Assembly (NCBI RefSeq): GCF_900112235.1
Contig: NZ_FOLH01000004.1
Location: 62,001 to 126,000, forward strand
Direction: 5' to 3'
From: Marinospirillum celere
Lineage (GTDB): Bacteria; Pseudomonadota; Gammaproteobacteria; Pseudomonadales; Halomonadaceae
Length of the DNA stretch: 64,000 nt
Shown here piece after piece: positions 29,683-40,428 of this stretch. Within the stretch, counting starts at the first letter, position 1. The number at the start of each line of letters is the position of its first letter. The translations under genes and the position numbers were made by a program. The notes under the pieces are model-generated. The model was not told the origin of the DNA. It saw nothing but the letters and a program-made list of their open reading frames with translations, and did not search any database.

Positions 29683-30867
29683 TCAGCTTTTGCGAAAGGG
29701 AAGCAGTTGCCTGGCTTGCTCGGCGTAGTCAGCAACTGCCAACCTTTCCCGTCCCAAAAATTCTTTAACGGCGGCAGCAAAACCTGGATCGGGCAGGGCA
29801 TGCAAAGAGTGCGTCATCACTGGCTCAAAACCGCGCGGAATCTTATGCTCACCCTGGGTTCCCGGATCAAAACGCTGCAGCCCTCTCTCGATGGCGTATT
29901 CAATGCCTTGGTAATAGCAGGCTTCGAAATGCAGACAGTCTGCATCCACCAAAGCTCCCCAGTAGCGCCCATACAGAGTTGTGGCATCCTCAAAAAACAA
30001 AGCCCCAGCAACCTTTTGGCCCTGATATTCAGCCAACACCAACATTAAAGAATCCGACATGCCCTTGAGCAGCTCGACAAAGAACTCTTCAGTCAGATAG
30101 GGGTGCTGGCCACGCAGGTGATACGTCATTTGATAAAACCCAAAAAACTGGCGCAGCATCTGCTGGGTAATGGCAGCACCTGAAAAGCGCTCCAAAGTCA
30201 GCTCCTGTGCTTCAACCTTGCGTCTTTCCCTACGAATTTCTTTGCGTCTTTTACTAGTCATCGCAGCCAGAAAAGCATCAAAGTCTTCATAGCCCCGATT
30301 AAACCAATGAAACTGACAACCATGGCGTTCAAGTAATGTTTCGGGCCAAGTCGCTTGTAAGCTAGCAAGCTGCTGTTGATCAGGAAACAACAGGTGCCAA
30401 CTGGAAAGACTAGCACCAGGTTCACCTATAGCTGTCAGTTGCTGCTGAATAGCTTCCAGCAAACATTTCAAAACAGCTTGTACTTCAACACCCTTAGCCA
30501 TCAGCAGCCGAGGACCCGATGCAGGCGTAAAAGGAACTGCTGTTAGCAACTTGGGGTAATAATCTCTACCCCTTAGCCCGGTCATCGGATCAGGAAAGTG
30601 GCGGTAGGCTTCAGCCCACTGGAAATCAAAAACATACTCACCCCGTGAATGGTATTTACGGTAACTCGGCATAACAGCAAGCAACTGATCGCCTTCCCAA
30701 ACACTGGCATGCCAGGGCTCCCAACCTGTCGCACGACTAACACAACCACTGGTTTCCAAAGTCTCTAAAAATTCCCGACGCAGAAAAGGATAACCACCTG
30801 AAGAATCCAACTGCTGCCAGCTAGTGGTCGGCAGCTCACAAATACTGGCATGCCATCTACAAATCAT
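29683..30867 (-). CDS. GNAT-like N-acetyltransferase, COG3146 (DUF482) family
   Basis: A 394-residue soluble protein. Features of the COG3146 family include FLRREFLETLE near the start, the EYVFDFQWAEAY segment, the basic KRRKEIRRERRKV block near residue 215, and a C-terminal GNAT-like fold with FDPGTQGEHK and RGFEP. The family is annotated as peptidogalycan biosysnthesis/recognition-like, but substrates are unproven. It converges on the TorD gene with 6 bases between stops. A TATAAT box (30897-30892, minus) lies upstream. Confidence 0.75.
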   Translation of the reverse strand: MICRWHASICELPTTSWQQLDSSGGYPFLRREFLETLETSGCVSRATGWEPWHASVWEGDQLLAVMPSYRKYHSRGEYVFDFQWAEAYRHFPDPMTGLRGRDYYPKLLTAVPFTPASGPRLLMAKGVEVQAVLKCLLEAIQQQLTAIGEPGASLSSWHLLFPDQQQLASLQATWPETLLERHGCQFHWFNRGYEDFDAFLAAMTSKRRKEIRRERRKVEAQELTLERFSGAAITQQMLRQFFGFYQMTYHLRGQHPYLTEEFFVELLKGMSDSLMLVLAEYQGQKVAGALFFEDATTLYGRYWGALVDADCLHFEACYYQGIEYAIERGLQRFDPGTQGEHKIPRGFEPVMTHSLHALPDPGFAAAVKEFLGRERLAVADYAEQARQLLPFRKS

Positions 30868-31026
30868 AAGAAGAACCTAATTCAATAAAATATTATAAAA
30901 TATGCTTTTTTAATGCAGTGAACCTTTTCACATTTCAATTAATCATTAAGAGCCCAGCTTGACACCTGAAGACTGCTTGCCACACTAAAGCCTTACAAAG
31001 AATAAGCATTAAAAGAGGAGTCTAGG

Positions 31027-32618
31027 ATGAAATAAATAAAAACTTATTTATTTTTATTAAGTATTGCTACTGCCAGTCTGATTACAGCGGGTTGTGACTC
31101 CAGCGATGACTCTGATGATACCACCCAAACACCTGGCAATGGCCCTCAAGATACCTGCTCAGGCCAGATAAATCTCGTCACTTCCGGTAGCGGCCTTGAC
31201 TCTGATGCGGGCTATGAAGATCTGCATTTTTTTGGCTTTCAAGATCAGCTTTGTGCACTCAACCCACAAACGGGTGAACTCTTGATGGTCCACCAGGATT
31301 CAGATAATGAAACCCTGGAGCCCCTTGTAACCGTTTTCACTGGCGGCACTGAAACAGAAGACCTCGGAATTGCTGGTGTGGCCTACCGCAACGACCAGGA
31401 GATCCGCTTTGCTTCTTCCGACCCTGATGCAGAAAATATCCATGAAACTCTCGCTGAAGTGACTTCAGGAAGTATTGATGTGCTTCGCTTAGGCCGTGAC
31501 CGACAAAACTGGGAAGCTTCTACACTGCTTTATCGCACGGTAGAGGATGGAAATGCCCGCTGGCACAGCGTTCAACTCAATGGAGAAAATGCTTTCAGCT
31601 TTGCAGAAGGCAAGGTTCCTTTGGGGCCAGTTCATGATCCAGCCTCAGGTGAGCTGAAAGCCTGGGTGGCTCACTCGGCGACTGACAACAACACCACCTA
31701 CAAGGTTAACCTGGATGGTACTACCACAGCCACTCAGGGGAGCTTAAATACCATCTTAGGCGCTATTTTCCCCACATATCTGGCTCAGCTAGGTAACGGC
31801 AAGATTTTCTTTGCCGAGCCAACAACCAATAGCACTACTAAGCTGAGCTTATATAACCCTTCTGACAATAGCTTTACAGCTAAAGGTACCATCAACTTTG
31901 AGCTTAATGCCTTTGGCGCATCACTGAAGATGACATCGACCATTTGGACACCAGTGGCATTGATGATACTTGGCCAAACTTTATCCAGACAACAGAGCAG
32001 GGCGTTGCTTGGGGCTGGTCAAAAAATGGCGGCGGAGCCTATGGTGTAACCGCTCTGGATTCAGACGACACTAAAATTGAGCTCTTTCAAGGCAACACGG
32101 AAGATGCAGATATAGTGCTTTCCACATCGATTTCAGGAACTGAACATAACTGGGTCTTCTTCAACTTTATGGATATCAGTGAACCACCCATGACCTTTGA
32201 AGCCTATGCTGTCAAAGCCAACGACCCTAACAACCAAGTTGTTCATGACAATGCCCAATGGCAGCTAGCATCCAGTCCGGCCTCAGCTGGCTATAGCCAG
32301 GATCACTTAGCGCCCGATGTAGTATCTGAGCGTTATCTTAGTAAGCATGCTGATGGTCAGGAATTGGTTTATGCCGCTTCTGTCCAAAATCCAAGCCAAA
32401 CCCACCTGATGGGAGAGCTTAATGTCGAAATTAATAACCCTTTGGGTATTCCTCAAGCCCTGCTTAGCTCTGATCCGGGCATAGGCTTAGGCCCTTTCCG
32501 CTTGTTCACCCTGAGTGACAGCCTCTGGCTGGTAGATAGCCGGCATGAGAGCTCTCTAGCCCGCATACTAAAAGACAGTGAAGGTACGCCTAACCTAAGA
32601 ACCCCTGCAGGCTTTTAA
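31027..32618 (+). pseudogene. broken lipoprotein gene: nonsense codon 3 and a later frameshift
   Basis: GGAG-type ribosome site and ATG at 31027 are followed by AAA and then TAA (31033-31035). Reading through gives a typical lipoprotein signal ending LITAGC, then an Asp-rich linker and a long beta-rich secreted domain. Changing the T at 31033 to A would give M-K-K-I-K, a normal signal start. The frame then ends at 32049, but the coding continues in another frame from about 31926 to 32618; one missing G in TCACTG(G)AAGAT would join them. Two separate lesions argue for a true pseudogene. The function of the intact form is unknown; the Tyr/Asp-rich body could be a propeller-like domain. Confidence 0.8.
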
Positions 32619-32634
32619 TCCTGATAGAAAAAAC

Positions 32635-32664
32635 CAGGCCCTTATGGGCCTGGCTGCTTTTTTT
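32635..32664. terminator. bidirectional intrinsic terminator
   Basis: CCAGGCC / GGCCTGG form a 7-base stem around TTATG. A T7 run follows on the plus strand and an A run precedes it, so it works both for the lipoprotein pseudogene (plus) and the zinc-finger-like gene (minus). Confidence 0.8.
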
Positions 32665-32665
32665 C

Positions 32666-33025
32666 TCAATAACAAGCTCCTTTTGTAAGATGCCAGCCTG
32701 AATAGTGAGGGCACTGGTAGGCCCTAAGCGAAATCCCCTTTTCTTGCCTGATGACTTCAGCCCTGTTCATCGCATCTTGCTGAGTTAAATATAAAGCTTT
32801 GGGTCTTCCTGATCCGCTGGAACAAATACATTTTCTGCTGGGCGTGTGGTTTTTTCGTGGAGATAAATGCCAAAAACCACAACTGCTGCACTTATATGGA
32901 ACCATGTCACTTTCATATCTTGCATATGCATAGTCAGCACCTTGTTGGGCTTCCCGCTCACTTTCATAATAAACAAGTGCCTTACCCGTATTTCTGCTGA
33001 AGCATGTACTACTTTTCTTGCTCAT
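32666..33025 (-). CDS. small protein with two zinc-finger-like CxxC...WHL repeats, unknown
   Basis: A 119-residue protein from the ATG at 33025, which has GGTGA 5 bases upstream; an ATG 12 bases earlier has no ribosome site. The two halves look duplicated: each has a KAL-Y segment, an Ala-rich helix and a Y-x-C motif with GWHL or GFWHL (YKCSSCGFWHL near 45-55 and YQCPHYSGWHL near 103-113). The second copy has lost one Cys of the CxxC pair. The pattern suggests a DNA- or metal-binding module. I do not recognise a named family. It shares the terminator at 32635-32664. Confidence 0.55.
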   Translation of the reverse strand: MSKKSSTCFSRNTGKALVYYESEREAQQGADYAYARYESDMVPYKCSSCGFWHLSPRKNHTPSRKCICSSGSGRPKALYLTQQDAMNRAEVIRQEKGISLRAYQCPHYSGWHLTKGACY

Positions 33026-33066
33026 GAAATTCACCATTGATCAATATGTGGTAGCTACTCTGTTAC

Positions 33067-33546
33067 CTACTTGCAAGCACCGGACACGCGGCAGGCGCAG
33101 GTGGTGGGTACATGACAGGCATGGCCTTCGCAGCGTGCTGCTTCAGGATTGCTACCACCTGGGTAGGGACCAAAATGACGCTGATAAAGCTGTTTTGTTT
33201 TTTCAAAGGTGGCCTGCAGCAATTGCTGGTCATCTTCACCATAGATACCAAAGTAGGGGTAGTGATCGATGAAACGTCCGAAGATTTTTCGGCAGTCTTC
33301 ACGGTAGGCGCGGGTGTCCAGCAGATGGGCATGCCAGACATAGTCAACCATTTTGCTCGGCACCAGAGATGCTGCAGGATAAGCTAGTTTTAGTGCCAGG
33401 AACTTGCGGTATTCCTTTTCAGCAAAGGCCCACTCATCTGGGGTTAGCTCGGCTTCGCTGGATTCTGTGTACTTGTGCTGCAAGCGACGTAGATCCAGTT
33501 CGGCAATTTTGCGGGGTAAAAGATCAAAGCTGTTTACGTTAGTCAT
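33067..33546 (-). CDS. glycine-rich-domain-like protein with WHAH motif and Cys-rich tail
   Basis: A 159-residue protein from the ATG at 33546 (CAGGAG upstream; the frame extends 24 codons further, but without a ribosome site). The middle has DYVWHAHLLDTRAY and FGRFIDHYPYFG, matching the WHxH-L core of GRDP-like (DUF1399-related) proteins. The last 24 residues contain six Cys in a C-x4-C-x6-C-x-C pattern, possibly a metal site. Function is unknown. It is followed by the zinc-finger-like gene and preceded by another unknown gene on the same strand. Confidence 0.6.
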   Translation of the reverse strand: MTNVNSFDLLPRKIAELDLRRLQHKYTESSEAELTPDEWAFAEKEYRKFLALKLAYPAASLVPSKMVDYVWHAHLLDTRAYREDCRKIFGRFIDHYPYFGIYGEDDQQLLQATFEKTKQLYQRHFGPYPGGSNPEAARCEGHACHVPTTCACRVSGACK

Positions 33547-33629
33547 GGCTTGACTCCTGTTGTTTAACAAAGCGTCGTTGTTAACGCCAGGGTCAGTATT
33601 TTTCTGTGGATTCCACAACCAAGCTTTTT

Positions 33630-34349
33630 TTAGCGAATAGCATCCAAAAATTCATCAAAAGCACTCAGCTCTTGATACTCATTAACAATCAGCGACTTAT
33701 ATCGGCCAATCAGTGTTTCAGGGCTATCAGGTAGCTGCTGGGCAGCCTGATAGGCCGCCTCAATATTATTATTCAAGTAGTGGATCATCATGGATTCGTC
33801 CACTGAAAGCACACTCAACTGAGTTGTCATGGCACTCAAAAGACTGTCTCGACCATCCAGCGCCAGTTGTGGTAATTCCATAAAGGGATTGGGCAGCTTT
33901 TCTTCATAGAGATCGACGTCACTACCCAGAAGCTCAACAAAATCACGCAGCTCAGGTGGCAGCAGACCAATTCCCACCACACTCTGGCGGTTGACCAGCA
34001 GCTCCTGAACCCAGGTTGCCAGTTTCTTACGCTCAGCAACGGCCCTGGAATCGAAGAATTTCATCACCTGCTTAGGCATGCCAAAGATGCCATGAATCAA
34101 CACTGCGTTGTGTAGCTGGACTAACTGAGCTTCACTGTAATAGCTGCGACTGCGGCTACCACAGCCACCACCCAGCCGCTCTTCTTCACGAGGCTTAAAG
34201 AAGAGCTTTTTATCCGGCATTTTCGCTTTAAGGAGGGTATTCACAGCATTACGAAAGTTCGGGTAGCGGGCACTGTCGATAGCAAACAGCTCCCAAATAG
34301 CTTCGGGCGCTGTGTAAGTTTGCATCCTTGAATCACTATTCACAGGCAT
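33630..34349 (-). CDS. hypothetical protein, 239 residues
   Basis: A soluble protein without a signal peptide or membrane helix. A Gly/Arg/Ser patch (GGGCGSRSRS, about residue 60) is followed by a helix-rich region. I do not recognise a family. The ATG at 34349 overlaps the end of the upstream gene by 14 bases in another frame; an in-frame ATG 24 bases later is an alternative. It is part of a five-gene minus-strand group of mostly uncharacterised proteins. Confidence 0.5.
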   Translation of the reverse strand: MPVNSDSRMQTYTAPEAIWELFAIDSARYPNFRNAVNTLLKAKMPDKKLFFKPREEERLGGGCGSRSRSYYSEAQLVQLHNAVLIHGIFGMPKQVMKFFDSRAVAERKKLATWVQELLVNRQSVVGIGLLPPELRDFVELLGSDVDLYEEKLPNPFMELPQLALDGRDSLLSAMTTQLSVLSVDESMMIHYLNNNIEAAYQAAQQLPDSPETLIGRYKSLIVNEYQELSAFDEFLDAIR

Positions 34350-34677
34350 TTCTTAACAACCCGAAGTGAGACTGCCCTGTTAGTTGTTCGGTCATGGCAA
34401 TGCGTGTAGCTACTTCGTACCAATCCCGATTACAGTAGTTACTACTCTTATAATACTGAACTACACCAATGCAGTACCCCGCCTGTACAGCCTGCTGCAT
34501 TGAACTCAGTTGACCCGCTAGCAAACGGCTTCTCTCTCTGGCCTTATAAAGTGTCACTACCTCGGTACATCCCTCAACTAGGCGTTGAGCAGACAAATCC
34601 CCCCGAGCACTGGCAGACAAAGGAAAAACTAAAGCCAACACTAACAACAACCCGGCTATTTTTCTAACGTGGATCAT
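34336..34677 (-). CDS. small exported protein, possibly Rap1a/Tai-like
   Basis: A 113-residue protein from ATG 34677, which has AAGGAG 7 bases upstream and gives a clear signal peptide (cleavage near SASA-R). The mature part has four Cys, with AGYCIGVVQYY resembling the central segment of Rap1a/Tai-type proteins, some of which neutralise type VI secretion amidases. No T6SS genes are nearby, so this likeness is tentative. It overlaps the upstream membrane-protein gene by 14 bases. Confidence 0.5.
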   Translation of the reverse strand: MIHVRKIAGLLLVLALVFPLSASARGDLSAQRLVEGCTEVVTLYKARERSRLLAGQLSSMQQAVQAGYCIGVVQYYKSSNYCNRDWYEVATRIAMTEQLTGQSHFGLLRNACE

Positions 34678-35254
34678 CTGACAGCTCCTTACCTTCTGAT
34701 AATACCTGCACCGGTTCCTTTTCAACTGGCTTCTCTGTCTTTAGTGCAAGGAGCTTGGGTGGCCTGTGTAGGTAGAGTTGAAGCAATACAAAAAAATGTG
34801 AGATATAGAAAAAAACCAGGAAGGACACACCAAAAGCCAAGTCAATATCTTCTGCTGGTACCGACCTTGCTGATCCATAGTTCATCTCCCACCAGAAGCC
34901 AAGCACAAAAAAGGTAACGCCGACTAGAGATAAAAAAGCAAAGAGCCCTATACCATAGGACCGCAATACCAGCGCTAACGCTGAATGCCATTTTTTTCCA
35001 GCTTTCCGCGTTCTTAAGAATATTTGAATGGTCAAAATCAAGCTAACGACTAAAAAGATCAGCTCCAGATTGGAAAGTGTCGTAAAAGAAAGCCTGGACT
35101 CAAAAACAAAGTAAAGGGTATATATTGGGAAAAGGATTGCGCCCAGGAAGACATAAAAATAATGTGCCAGTCGCTGACTCCAGCCCTGTATTTTTTTATG
35201 CAGCCGCGAATGCTCTCCCACTAATGGCTGCTCCTTTTCAATATTTTTTTCCAT
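34664..35254 (-). CDS. four-helix membrane protein, unknown
   Basis: A 196-residue protein with four hydrophobic helices (about residues 30-50, 62-80, 98-120 and 140-165) and charged ends. No family motif is recognised. It is coupled to the small exported protein downstream. The plus-strand sequence around 35292-35314 is the terminator of the gene before it, so this group probably has its own promoter. Confidence 0.5.
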   Translation of the reverse strand: MEKNIEKEQPLVGEHSRLHKKIQGWSQRLAHYFYVFLGAILFPIYTLYFVFESRLSFTTLSNLELIFLVVSLILTIQIFLRTRKAGKKWHSALALVLRSYGIGLFAFLSLVGVTFFVLGFWWEMNYGSARSVPAEDIDLAFGVSFLVFFYISHFFVLLQLYLHRPPKLLALKTEKPVEKEPVQVLSEGKELSDDPR

Positions 35255-35291
35255 GGTTTATCCTTGTAGTTTTTTCAATTGCTCAACGCAG

Positions 35292-35314
35292 AAAAGCCCC
35301 TCTGGGGAGGGGCT
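35292..35314 (-). terminator. intrinsic terminator of the 35.3-36.4 kb lipoprotein gene
   Basis: AGCCCCTC / GAGGGGCT form an 8-base stem around TGGG. On the minus strand a T4 run follows. It lies 28 bases beyond the lipoprotein stop. Confidence 0.6.
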
Positions 35315-35341
35315 AATTAGCCTTAACTTGGCAGTGAAGAG

Positions 35342-36377
35342 TTAGTCGATAGAACATCCATCTGGCAACTCTAGCTCGTCATCAATGCCGTGACCAGTAA
35401 CCGTACAGCCTTCAATCTCGTTACCATCAGCACCATGAAGAGCAACGGTCACTTCGTCCGTACCAGTTACTTCAATATGAATACTTAAATCACCTGCGCC
35501 AGTCAGTTTTAACTTACCTTTTGTCATACCAATAAAGCGGCTAGTCAGCGCATCATCAACCAGCAGTTCAAATGCACCATCAAGCTCATGTAAATCCACT
35601 ATCATATCAGGCGAACCCTGTAACAAGCTACCAAGCCTGCTGTCATCCCAGCCTGACCAGGTTAAGTCATGGATGCGCAACCAACTTTCGTCATCACCTT
35701 CCTTGCGATCAATGCTAAAGGCCTTTGCAGACAGGCTTTCCAGATCACCGCCAGCATCCCGCTTGATTTTTAGGGCACCGTTGTAAGTGTGAGTAAGCGT
35801 GTCATCACTTTCATCCGTTACTGCCAGATCATCAAAGGCAAAGGTCTCAAGATGGCCATCTCCTTCTTCTTGAAGGTCGTATACAAAGCCGCCATTCAGG
35901 ATATCGCTATCAATATAAAACCCATCCAAATCGCAGTTGGTAAAAGTCTGGGTATTACGACCCAAGTCCATATCACTCAGGTCATAGTCGGCCACATATT
36001 CCCCAGTAATACTGAAAGTGTAGCTTCCACCGCCATCACATGCCTGCTCACCAGAGGACTTGTCATCCAAATAATCATCAGCCCACATCAAGTCATATGC
36101 TGCGTCGTCAGCCAGATTCTGGGTAAGGTAGCGAGCCTCATCATCTACAATACCTAAAGCTTCCGTCGCGGCCTTGAATATTGCAGGCACATTTTCTGCA
36201 TCAATAGTTATCAGGTCTCGAGCTGCTTCAACAGAACCACCTGTCAAATTACCACTGTTTAAACCTGAACCACCATTCGAACCTGAAGAACTATCACTGT
36301 CCAAACATCCTGCAAGCACAAATGCAGACGCTGCAACGGCAAGAAGTCCCAACTTGAAAGTTTTTTTTATTTTTCAT
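35342..36377 (-). pseudogene. lipoprotein gene out of frame at an A8 tract after the start
   Basis: The body (35342-36352) encodes a secreted lipoprotein with LAGC lipobox, a Ser/Gly/Asn-rich linker and an Asp-rich beta domain of about 300 residues. A good start (ATG at 36377-36375, AAGGA upstream) is one base out of frame with it. The lead after the ATG holds A5, T, A8; seven A instead of eight would give M-K-N-K-K-T-F-K followed by LGLLAVAASAFVLAGC, a textbook lipoprotein signal. So the gene is OFF by one base in a homopolymer: phase variation, a mutation, or a sequencing error. Function of the protein is unknown. Confidence 0.75.
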
Positions 36378-36403
36378 CTATTAATTCCTTTAATTTCCAT
36401 GAT

Positions 36404-36432
36404 TAGTGCTGTATCCACATAACACAGCACTA
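36404..36432. promoter_or_regulatory. operator-like dyad upstream of lipoprotein gene
   Basis: TAGTGCTGT and ACAGCACTA are perfect 9-base arms with an 11-base gap, 27-55 bases upstream of the lipoprotein ATG. The size and place fit a dimeric repressor or activator site. Confidence 0.4.
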
Positions 36433-36694
36433 GACATTCTTACTTCAAAAGGTCATCTTTTGAATAGCTCTACTGAAGTTTTTTGTACCTATTGTTACAT
36501 TACGTAGGATTAATAAAATTACATTCCTCTGCTTCCTGAACTTATAACTATTCCCAATTCAATTAAACTATTATCCTATTTACCTAGCCGAGCAACTGTT
36601 GTTTCTATCAGAGAAACTTAGCCACCCAATGAAGAGTTAACCACTTTGGAAGACACGATTGCTTGCCGTAATCGTAAGGTCTGGCAAAAAGGTC

Positions 36695-36748
36695 AGCAGG
36701 ATTTATAGAGAATCAAGGAAGCAGCTATTGCTGGAACCAAATCCTGCT
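36695..36748 (+). other. structured element, 10-bp inverted repeat
   Basis: AGCAGGATTT and AAATCCTGCT are perfect 10-base arms separated by 34 bases, with a small inner hairpin (CAGC/GCTG). It lies 56 bases upstream of the CPxCG gene ATG and could be an mRNA leader structure. Confidence 0.35.
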
Positions 36749-36804
36749 CGGTTTTCAAACGAACTGCTATGCTTCAGGTGTACACCCCGACTGGAGGTAG
36801 CCCT

Positions 36805-37005
36805 ATGAACGAAGCCATGCTCACCAGCGTCAAGGATACCTGCCCTTATTGTGGAAGCGATTTGGAGCTCGCTGTGGATATCTCATCCGGCAGTCAGGAG
36901 TTTATTGAGGACTGTGAAGTCTGCTGTGCTCCCATTACTATTGTCACTGAAGTAGACCTAAGCGGTCATTTGCTGAGTACACAGCTTAAACGCGAATCAG
37001 ATTAG
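36805..37005 (+). CDS. CPxCG-family cysteine-rich small protein
   Basis: A 66-residue protein with CPYCG near the start and CEVCC-like second pair, the two halves of a zinc ribbon as in the Cys-rich CPXCG family (PF14255). GGAGGT sits 8 bases before the chosen ATG; the frame is open 12 codons further up. Function is unknown. It is followed by trxB. Confidence 0.8.
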   Translation: MNEAMLTSVKDTCPYCGSDLELAVDISSGSQEFIEDCEVCCAPITIVTEVDLSGHLLSTQLKRESD

Positions 37006-37074
37006 ACCTTGTAATCTGCTCTCTAGATACCCATGTTATCCAGGTTAGAGCCTCTCTCCTGATTTGAGGATTGA

Positions 37075-38817
<1,743 letters not shown>

Positions 38818-38828
<11 letters not shown>

Positions 38829-39747
38829 CTTTGACTCGAACCCGCTTCCAGTGGCCGGCCAGCAAGGCCCCGGAAATATTGTGCCAAACACTAAAGAGTG
38901 CACCGGGAAGGGCGGCAGAGGCACCAAAGTACTTGGCAGCCAGGCCTGCGGCCAAGCCCGAATTTTGCATGCCCACTTCAATCGCTATGGTGCGGCATTC
39001 CCGCTCATCACATCTAAGCAGTTTTGCACCCCAGTAGCCTGCGGCCAAGCCAGCTAAGTTATGTAGCATCACCGCCAAGGCCAGAATGGGACCCAAGCTG
39101 GCGATTTGTGATTGATTCAAACTAACCACGATGGCAATCACCAAAACAATACCGGCCATAGAGCCTGTAGCCAGCCAGGGCTCATGTTTGCGCAGAAAGG
39201 GTTGAATCAAACGGTTAACAACAACCCCTGCAAAAATAGGCAAAAGAATCACCCAAGCCAGGGTTTTCATCATATCAACAACGGGTACTTCCAGAGATTG
39301 GCCAACATACAACCGCGTCAATATGGGTGTTGCTGCCACTGCAACCAAAGAAGAGAAGAGCGTCATGGTAACTGAAAGAGCTACCTTACCACCCGCCAGG
39401 TAAACCATCACATTGGACGCTGTTCCACCGGCTGTTGCCCCAACCAATATCATGCCCACCGTGAGTTCAGGACCCAGCAGCAGCGCCTTGGCGAGAATCC
39501 AAGCAATCAGCGGCATCAATAAGAATTGTATCCCGGTGCCCAGCAGAATTTTATCGGGCCGTTTGAAAACCCGCAGAAAGTCTGCGGGTGTCAGAGTTAG
39601 CCCCATAAAGAACATGATGGCTGCTAACAAATAAAGAATATAACCGCCATAGCCATTAAATAGCGACGGCTGGAAATAGGCCGCTGCTGCAAAGAGCAGT
39701 GCCCAGACTGGAAACATCTGGTTAGTGTTATGCAAAAGTTTTTTCAC
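38818..39747 (-). CDS. bile acid:sodium symporter (BASS) family transporter
   Basis: A 309-residue inner membrane protein with about nine to ten helices, starting at GTG. Characteristic segments include LTLTPADFLRV, GATAGGTASNVMVYLAGG and the EVGMQNSGLAAGLA motif near the end. Family members carry organic anions with sodium; the substrate here is unknown. It lies between the DTW gene and the TrmB-like gene with almost no gaps. Confidence 0.9.
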
Positions 39748-39753
39748 GTCTTG

Positions 39754-40428
39754 TCATCCCGTGGCAAGTTCATTCAAATTAGCTTTCAGCTGCCATAAAT
39801 CCTGGCCACTGAGGTGGTACTTCCTTTCAAAAGGAGTGATGGGCTCATCCATGTCCAGTGCAGTGATTTCGGCTTCCACACCGAAAACCTTAAGTGCTAG
39901 TTGCATTTCTTCCAGATAAATCCGCCAATTACTGCGACTTTCCAGCTGGCCGCCCAAAGCTACCAGGCTGGGAAACACAGGGTGTCCATGCCAGCGCTGC
40001 TTCAAATCCTTTTTCTTGGGAGTAGGGTTGGGATAAAGCAAAAAATGATATTCCGGCTTCCAGCCTGCTGCTTCTGCCAGACGCCAAAAGTCCACCAAAT
40101 CAGCCCTAATCAACACCGCGTTAGCTGGTAGTTCTCCCAACTTGCGGCTTAAACGGTCTTCGGAACGGTCGACACCGATAACAAAGTGCTCCGGGTAACG
40201 ACTAGCAAGCTTACGGGTACTGGCACCAACACCGCAGCAGGAATCCAGAATTAGCCGACCCCCAAAAGCTTGCCAGGCTGCTTCGGCCTCTTCAAAGGCT
40301 TCTCGGTTAAAAGTCGTAATCGGTTTTTTAAAAAGACTTTGCCGATGTTTCTCCACGACCTGCAGCAGTTGATCATGGACACCGAGCTGATTACTGGTGA
40401 CCTGCCGCGAGTTTCCCTGTTCAGCCAT
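39754..40428 (-). CDS. TrmB-like SAM-dependent methyltransferase
   Basis: A 224-residue protein. A class I SAM site (DSCCGVGAST, near residue 62) is followed by a segment LYPNPTPKKKDLKQRW that parallels the FPDPWPKKRH motif of TrmB, the tRNA m7G46 methyltransferase. The C-terminal ITPFERKY matches the TrmB TKFE-R motif. Divergence in the central motif (NPTPKK for DPWPKK) suggests a TrmB paralogue with altered RNA substrate. Its ATG overlaps the ParA gene stop by 8 bases. Confidence 0.75.
   Translation of the reverse strand: MAEQGNSRQVTSNQLGVHDQLLQVVEKHRQSLFKKPITTFNREAFEEAEAAWQAFGGRLILDSCCGVGASTRKLASRYPEHFVIGVDRSEDRLSRKLGELPANAVLIRADLVDFWRLAEAAGWKPEYHFLLYPNPTPKKKDLKQRWHGHPVFPSLVALGGQLESRSNWRIYLEEMQLALKVFGVEAEITALDMDEPITPFERKYHLSGQDLWQLKANLNELATG

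Larger units (their letters stand above)
36378..36804. other. 427-base intergenic region with several inverted repeats
   Basis: No gene is seen. It contains a 9-base dyad (36404-36432), an AT-rich 8-base hairpin (36444-36464), a long AT-rich stretch (to about 36600) and a 10-base inverted repeat (36695-36748). Two divergent promoters, for the lipoprotein gene and the CPxCG gene, must lie here. Confidence 0.5.

Noticed and set aside
34336-34677. Type VI immunity protein
   Set aside because: Only a weak likeness to Rap1a/Tai and no effector or T6SS gene nearby.
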